The notes below the pieces were generated by a model. The model made no database searches, was not told the origin of the DNA, and was given only the letters and a program-made list of their open reading frames with translations. The position numbers and the translations under genes are program-made. From assembly GCA_027475525.1 (NCBI GenBank), contig JAMWFC010000044.1:869340-933339 (forward strand): a stretch of DNA of 64,000 nucleotides, in the 5' to 3' direction. How positions within the stretch are numbered: the stretch's first letter is position 1; the number at the start of each line of letters is the position of its first letter. This stretch comes from Macrolepiota albuminosa (Eukaryota; Basidiomycota; Agaricomycetes; Agaricales; Agaricaceae). This document shows positions 59,001 through 64,000 of this stretch, piece by piece.

Positions 59001-59591
59001 AGCCCAAACCCCCTCCCCCAGTCGAGGTCGAGGACGAGTACCACTATGAGGTTGAAGACATCCTTGACTCCCGGAATATCTGCGGACGACCCCACTTTCT
59101 CGTACAATGGAAGGGATACGGCCTGGAAGACGACACTTGGGAACCACGCTGAAACCTCGAAGGCGCCCTCGACAAACTCCGGGACTTCCAGCAACGGCAC
59201 CCAGGAAACGACCTTCCCAGGCACAGGACTCACAGACGGCAGTAGTGGGCGTAACCCCCGCCTCTGGGCTCAGTAGAGATTCAACTTCCATGTATACTTT
59301 CTGCTTTCTCTTTCTAGATCTTACTCTCTTTAGTACCTTTTCATAGTAGTGTCCCGGAGTCTGGGCAAGGTGTTCTTTCCGGTTTCTTTCGCCCCCCTTA
59401 CTCACACTTCCCGCTGACTCTGGGAGACCAAGTATATACATTTTCTCTACATTTACAATATTCTACAGTATGAGGCCGGAACAAGAATCAACAGGCGAAC
59501 AAAGACAAGAAAAAGAAAAGAAGAAGAAAACTACCGGCCCCTGCTCCCTCCCTCTCTGGGCCAGCCTCGGAACCCCTCTGTAGCGTAGTCC
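56076..59591 (+). mobile_element. A2, gag-less second copy of family A, truncated at its 3' end
   Basis: Immediately after the LTR the sequence aligns with the second protease unit of A1 (from about 48972), so gag, the first protease and most of the second are deleted. The RT frame is 56666-58108 (480 codons), with a stop before it at about 56573. Integrase pieces follow (58229-58999) and a chromodomain at 59031-59230 ([19 protein letters not shown]). Compared with A1 many Arg codons are Trp, Gln, His or Cys. The 3' part ends inside the antisense-gene homologous region, where C2's LTR begins (59592). Confidence 0.85.
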
Positions 59592-59811
59592 GCTATGTGG
59601 CGTTGGCCACATAGCTTTACTTACTTTACAGTAGACACTATTATATTATATTTATTATAATATAATATTAATTTACATTACTATATAATTAGTTTACCAG
59701 CTGCTTACAAAGCAGCTTATTTTTGTTTTGTACTTCATAGTCAATAGACCGGACTGGTCTGATTCTGTGCAGTGTGAACACTAAGCTCACAATTCCTGTA
59801 ACTTCGTTACA
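59592..59811 (+). repeat. C2 5' LTR (about 220 bp)
   Basis: Begins TGTAGCGTAGTCCGC and ends CTTCGTTACA; matches the C1 3' LTR. The middle is very AT-rich. The right end was set where C1 and C2 stop matching. Confidence 0.75.
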
Positions 59812-59888
59812 TTTTTTTGAATCCGCCAGCTAGGATCTATTGCCTAGCATCTGATGTCAGTCGTTGAGTTCGTTGACAGAACTCTATC

Positions 59889-60042
59889 AGCTTCTCGAGC
59901 TTCTTGCACAGCCACACCGTGCAAATTTCAAACAGGGAATCGATGAGTAATCCCATACCTGCAGTAGCTTCTCGAGCTTCTTGCACAGCCACACCGTGCA
60001 AATTTCAAACAGGGAATCGATGAGTAATCCCATACCTGCAGT
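59889..60042. repeat. 77-bp exact tandem duplication 19
   Basis: Copies 59889-59965 and 59966-60042, over the C2 leader and gag start codon. Confidence 0.95.
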
Positions 60043-62634
60043 GCCCACTGACGGCGGGCAAAATGCCCATGACCTACGGGGAGACCCAGCAGACACCCAG
60101 GACACGTCAGCGTCCAATGCGGGTCAGGTAAGACCCAAGGCTCGAGACCGAGGTCAGAGTACCAACCTGGCCCCCAGGACACGTCAGCGTCCAATGCGGG
60201 TCAGGTAAGACCCAAGGCTCGAGACCGAGGTCAGAGTACCAACCTGGCCGGGAATGAGAACGAGGCCCAGAGAGCTGAAAGCTCACAGCAGGACGGTCCG
60301 CAACGCCTCCAGGACAAGATGCCTGGGGGATTAACGCCTCCAGTTACGCAGCTGCCAGAAAGACCGCAACGGTCTAGCCGATTGGCCTCCAAAGGACCCC
60401 CGCAGGACGGCCGACAGTCAACTAGCACCTATGGCGCCCCAGGAGACGCCGAGTCGTCAGTACGGACTGGGAGAGCCCTCCCTGCGAGCCGGAGCAGTGG
60501 GACCAGGCGGTCCACAGCAGGTCCAATGCCTTCTAAAGTAGCGGAAGCCCGCTTAGAAGAGGTACCGGAGGAGGCTGCAAGGCCTGAAGTATACCGCGCA
60601 GAAGATCGATTCCTGTGCACACCAGCAGTGGAGGAAGCTCCGGAGGTTGTAGAGCTTCCAGAGGAGGTGATGGAGTCGTCAAGTGACAACGACGCCAGAG
60701 CAGAGGAACAGCGGCTGAAAACTGCATACACCATGCGCTTGCGGGTGTTCTGGGACTTGCACCCAGAGGTGATGAAATACACCACCCAAGCGCGACTCGA
60801 GCGCTACGTGTCAGCCCATATAGTAGCACTTAGGCGACAAGGGCACGAAGTGCCCAATGTATTCAGTACGAAATATACTGATTTGATGGTGAGAGTGCTC
60901 ACTATGGAGCTGCAAATGTATGTGCAGCGTAAGGCCACACGGCAATCGGGGGTCTCGACCCCCTGGAGCCACACGTCCGAGGAATGCTTGGCACGACGCA
61001 ATCAAGACGTCGGAATCGAGCTAGTGGAGGCACTAGCACAGGCGCAAGAAGTGCCTGAAGTAAGACCGGTGAGTACTTTTTATACTCCAGCAGGACAAGG
61101 GTGGCGTGAGGAGCCCCCGCACATGCGTAACCAAGACTGTAGGACAGATATGTCAGGTCCGGATGGGCACGATAGTACTGTGCTCAAAGTGGAGAGCGAG
61201 GCATCCGTGATGCCGTGCGTGCCCATGGCCAAAACGTTGAGCGACAGAGTCGCGTATCAACGTATGCGCAATGGCGACCTCAGGACTAAGGGACAGTCCC
61301 TTATTGACGATCAGGGCATCGTATTCGAGGGCACTAAGCCCATTGATGAGATGCGTCGTCAATTCATCATGCAGGGTCAGGAGAATCAAGCTTCTCCAGT
61401 TCCAGGGCGGCGCAACAATCATGATCGAGGAGACTTCCTCGATCGAGATGGCGCCACGAGACGTGATGTCCCTGGTAACGGCCAGGATGACGGCCCTAGG
61501 TCGATTCCTCGAGACGAGGGCAATTATGCCCACAGTCAAGGAGGCTCGGGACGTCCTCCGCAAGGTGGACAGGGGAAGTCACTTCCCCATGCCGCTGATT
61601 TGGCGACTAGATCCCCGGGTCAGCGGGAAGCCATTCAAATGCATCGTGAAGCCATGCACGATCGCCTGCATTGAGTAGTCGATGATGCCCTGGGCGTAAC
61701 CTTACGGTTACCAGACGGAGTGAAGCTGCGTAAAGCAGACAGTAGGCACATTCGTGCCTATACAGGCATGTCCAAGTTCAGCGACCTGGAAGATTGGGCG
61801 ATGGATGTATGCACCCATCTTGCCATGTGCTTATATGGAGGTGACCGTATGGAACGAGAACGAATCTTTGTTCTGCCTGAGTTCTTGGCCGGAGAGGCCA
61901 TGGGTTGGTTTCGACGGGCAGTACTGCACGTCAATCGTGTCCAATATGACTGGACGTTTAAAGGAGTCCTTACAGGACTGTACGATTGATTCGTACACCC
62001 CTCAACGCTCCAGGATGCAAGGCGGGACTTCCAGTCCGCCAAGTACACCGAGAAGTTGGGAGTACAAGGGTTCTATAATACCCTTAATGACCATGCCCAG
62101 AACATGGCAGTATACCCAGACGGGTATACAATGCTCGAAATGTTCTTGGATGGCATTCCAGCGGACATGCGCCGCTATTTGATACGTGAGGATGGATTGT
62201 CCCCAGAAGTCAACGATGTGGAAGAATTTGTGGCATATGCCATCCAGTATGAGCAGTCTCTGAAGACTGCTAACCACTACGAACATTGGAGTGGACACAA
62301 AGGGGGACCCAGGCGACTACCGCCTGGTGGGACACCCTCACAGGGTCAGCATGTGGGGACCTTCCTGGCCAAAAAGACCGATTTGGACCGTGACCGCAAT
62401 ACGCGGTTTGTTGTACGCAGAACCCCTGCTGCGAACCGAGGGCGGAGCTGCCCACACCCAGAGCGGGCGCCGGATGGAGAACGTCCTAAACCAAGGCCGG
62501 ACTTCAAGCCGGCCAACCCACCGGGGCAGTCGGGGACTTGTTTCACGTGTGGCCAACCAGGCCACTACGCTACCAACTGCCCTGCGAAGCCAGGAACCCC
62601 GAGGAAGGGGTATACACCCCGCGCCCACCTTTGA
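60020..62634 (+). pseudogene. C2 gag with zinc knuckle
   Basis: Met at 60020 (MSNPIPAVP) joins in frame to the 451-codon frame starting 60319 once duplication 20 is collapsed. Acidic N-terminal region, helical capsid-like region (RVFWDLHPEVMKYTTQARLER), TGA at 61672-61674 where C1 has Gln CAA (both explained by an ancestral CGA), capsid core (DLEDWAMDVCTHLAM, YDWTFKGVLTGLYD), a second stop near 61987, then AQNMAVYPDGYTMLEMFLDGI. It ends with the CCHC knuckle CFTCGQPGHYATNC near 62540-62580. Confidence 0.82.
60096..60249. repeat. 77-bp exact tandem duplication 20
   Basis: Copies 60096-60172 and 60173-60249, in the C2 gag N-terminal coding region. Confidence 0.95.
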
Positions 62635-64000
62635 GCTGCACATACTGCAGCCGCGAGTGGGAGTGATGGAGACGTATCTGCCGATTCTGAGGCAGAGCAC
62701 CCCACAAACGACCAGGAGCCCCCAGAGGAGGCATCGGGCGCCGAGCCTGAGAGTGTGGTCGTGGAGGGGGAGGAGTACGTCACAGTTGACGTATATGACG
62801 ACGTCTACGACAATGAGTATTACAGTCGCGACAGCGACTCTGAGTGCCTAGCGGCGATGATGGATTGGCCGTCCACAAATGATCCCGAACGGAATAACGT
62901 GGTTCGGATGAAGAAGGTGACCCTTCGTCGTGCAGAGGGCACTTTGCAGCGCCCTACATTGAAACGAGCAGACAAGGAGTGCCTGGTCTTGTATGTGGAC
63001 GTAGATGGCCACAAGGCATGGACCCTATGGGACTCTGGGAGTACTACATCGGGCATAACGCCCCAGTTTGCCCATGTGTACGGAATATCCGTGCAGGAGT
63101 TGGATATGCCATTGGCATTACAGCTGGGCACCGTAGGGAGCCGAGCCATGGTGCAGTATGGGACAAATGTGAATGTCCAAATGCCGGGCTCATGTAGCCG
63201 GGAATACATGGATGTAGCGAACTTCGATCGCTACGATATGATACTGGGAACGCCATTCATGCGGCGTAACAAAGTCATACTAGACTTTGACCAATGTCAG
63301 GTACTAGTGAATGGGAAAGTGATCCCAGCCGAACGAGCTACAGCAGACGACACTGATAATTGTCTGCGACGTCATTGCACTACGGAGAAACGCAAGGACT
63401 CTCCATGACTTGGCCAGCGCAGAGTGCCGGCCGTGGAGGATGTGGAGGAGGAAGTGCAGGCTATGCCTGGACTGAGCGCAGACCACCATGTGGTAATGAT
63501 GAGCGAGGAGGAGTATCAAGCCTCCAAGAGGAGCAACGAGCGAATAATCGCTCCTGAGATTTGAGGCGCAAGGCCTCCAGACAAACGCCATCGAAAGGCG
63601 AGATGACGGGAGGACTCAGTGGATGTATGTCCACCTACGTAGGCGCAAGGCCTCCAGACAAACGCCATCGAAAGGCGAGACGACGGGAGGACTCAGTGGA
63701 TGTATGTCCACCTACGTCCTCACAAGTCAAGTTGGAAGACTTGGAAGACAGCATCTGAGAGGCGGAAGCCTCAGAAGAGGGGGACACACAGTCCCTATGG
63801 GAGCGACCAGCCCCCCTACTGGAGTACGACTGGGCATACGACCCCCGCATGCCGCAAGAGTGGAATGAGCTGGTGGCAGCCACGTGTGCGCGAAATGCAC
63901 ACCAGAGACGGATGACCATCAAACCAGCGTATTGCCAGCCAGCCTCGGACAAGGTGTCTGCAGCGTACTCACTTGTACGTGAGGGAAGAAGCCTCGTGGC
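62635..64000 (+). pseudogene. C2 pol N-terminal part: protease and linker
   Basis: Same frame as gag after TGA 62632-62634, which C1 shares. Acidic leader (EEYVTVDVYDD), then the 217-codon frame 62755-63408 with the protease motif LWDSGSTTSGI near 63028 and ILGTPFMRRNKV near 63245. A stop at 63406-63408 follows, then linker sequence with duplication 21 up to the window end. Another stop follows ALIAPEI-type sequence near 63560. Confidence 0.75.
63564..63717. repeat. 77-bp tandem duplication 21 (one mismatch)
   Basis: Copies 63564-63640 and 63641-63717. The mismatch is T63604 against C63681, at a CpG. Confidence 0.92.

Larger units (their letters stand above)
59592..64000 (+). mobile_element. 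Gypsy chromovirus C2, 5' part, runs off the window
   Basis: 5' LTR 59592-59811, leader, gag from 60020, protease region, start of pol. CpG-rich relative of C1. Its RT, integrase and extra gene lie beyond the window end. Confidence 0.85.

Overview
The window looks like a chromosome segment of a filamentous basidiomycete (Agaricomycete type). Its host genes are cut by many 45-65 nt GT-AG introns with CTAAC/CTGAC branch sites, and its repeats are fungal chromoviruses, a Ty1/copia relic, a Tc1/mariner element and a tyrosine-recombinase relic. There is no bacterial, viral or plasmid signature.

Layout. 1-5340: AT-rich repeat graveyard with a Tc1-like transposon (1860-3610). 5340-17560: host gene island with an unrecognised ORF, a small secreted protein, a class I (Hos1-like) histone deacetylase, a 22-exon SYG1/XPR1 phosphate exporter gene and an intron-containing tRNA-Thr. 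17590-23690: decayed repeats (copia fragment, tRNA-derived SINE-like unit, a solo LTR with a 5-bp target duplication, a tyrosine-recombinase relic). 23690-64000: a nest of three Gypsy families called here A, B and C. C1 (minus strand, CpG-depleted) is interrupted by A1 at 33143. A1's gag is split by element B (35054-46540, two 985-bp LTRs, 4-bp target duplication CCGT). A1's right LTR runs straight into a gag-less second copy, A2. A2 is truncated by C2 (plus strand, from 59592), which leaves the window.

Main observations. (1) Twenty-one direct tandem duplications have a period of exactly 77 bases, in unrelated sequences. This is best explained as uncollapsed k=77 contig overlaps. They create most of the frame breaks in the deacetylase, the exporter gene and the retroelements. 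(2) Families A and B each carry an antisense, intron-containing gene between integrase and 3' LTR. Each encodes a Zn2Cys6-like cysteine cluster, a basic KR-rich patch, a Ser/Pro-rich stretch and a C-terminal coiled coil. In both, a phase-0 intron lies immediately before the first cluster cysteine. This is the best candidate here for an undescribed system. Family C has a different, sense-strand extra gene at the same place. (3) Family A has two retropepsin-like domains in tandem. (4) Copy-to-copy differences are concentrated at CpG sites, and many in-frame stops are TGA where an Arg codon CGA is expected, which points to methylation- or RIP-like decay of repeats.

How it works together: the three Gypsy families encode gag, protease, RT/RNase H and integrase (A and C also a chromodomain) for their own copying, plus one extra gene each. 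The host genes in the island are unrelated to them. Nearly every retroelement ORF is broken, so the window is largely silenced repeat DNA around a small active gene island.
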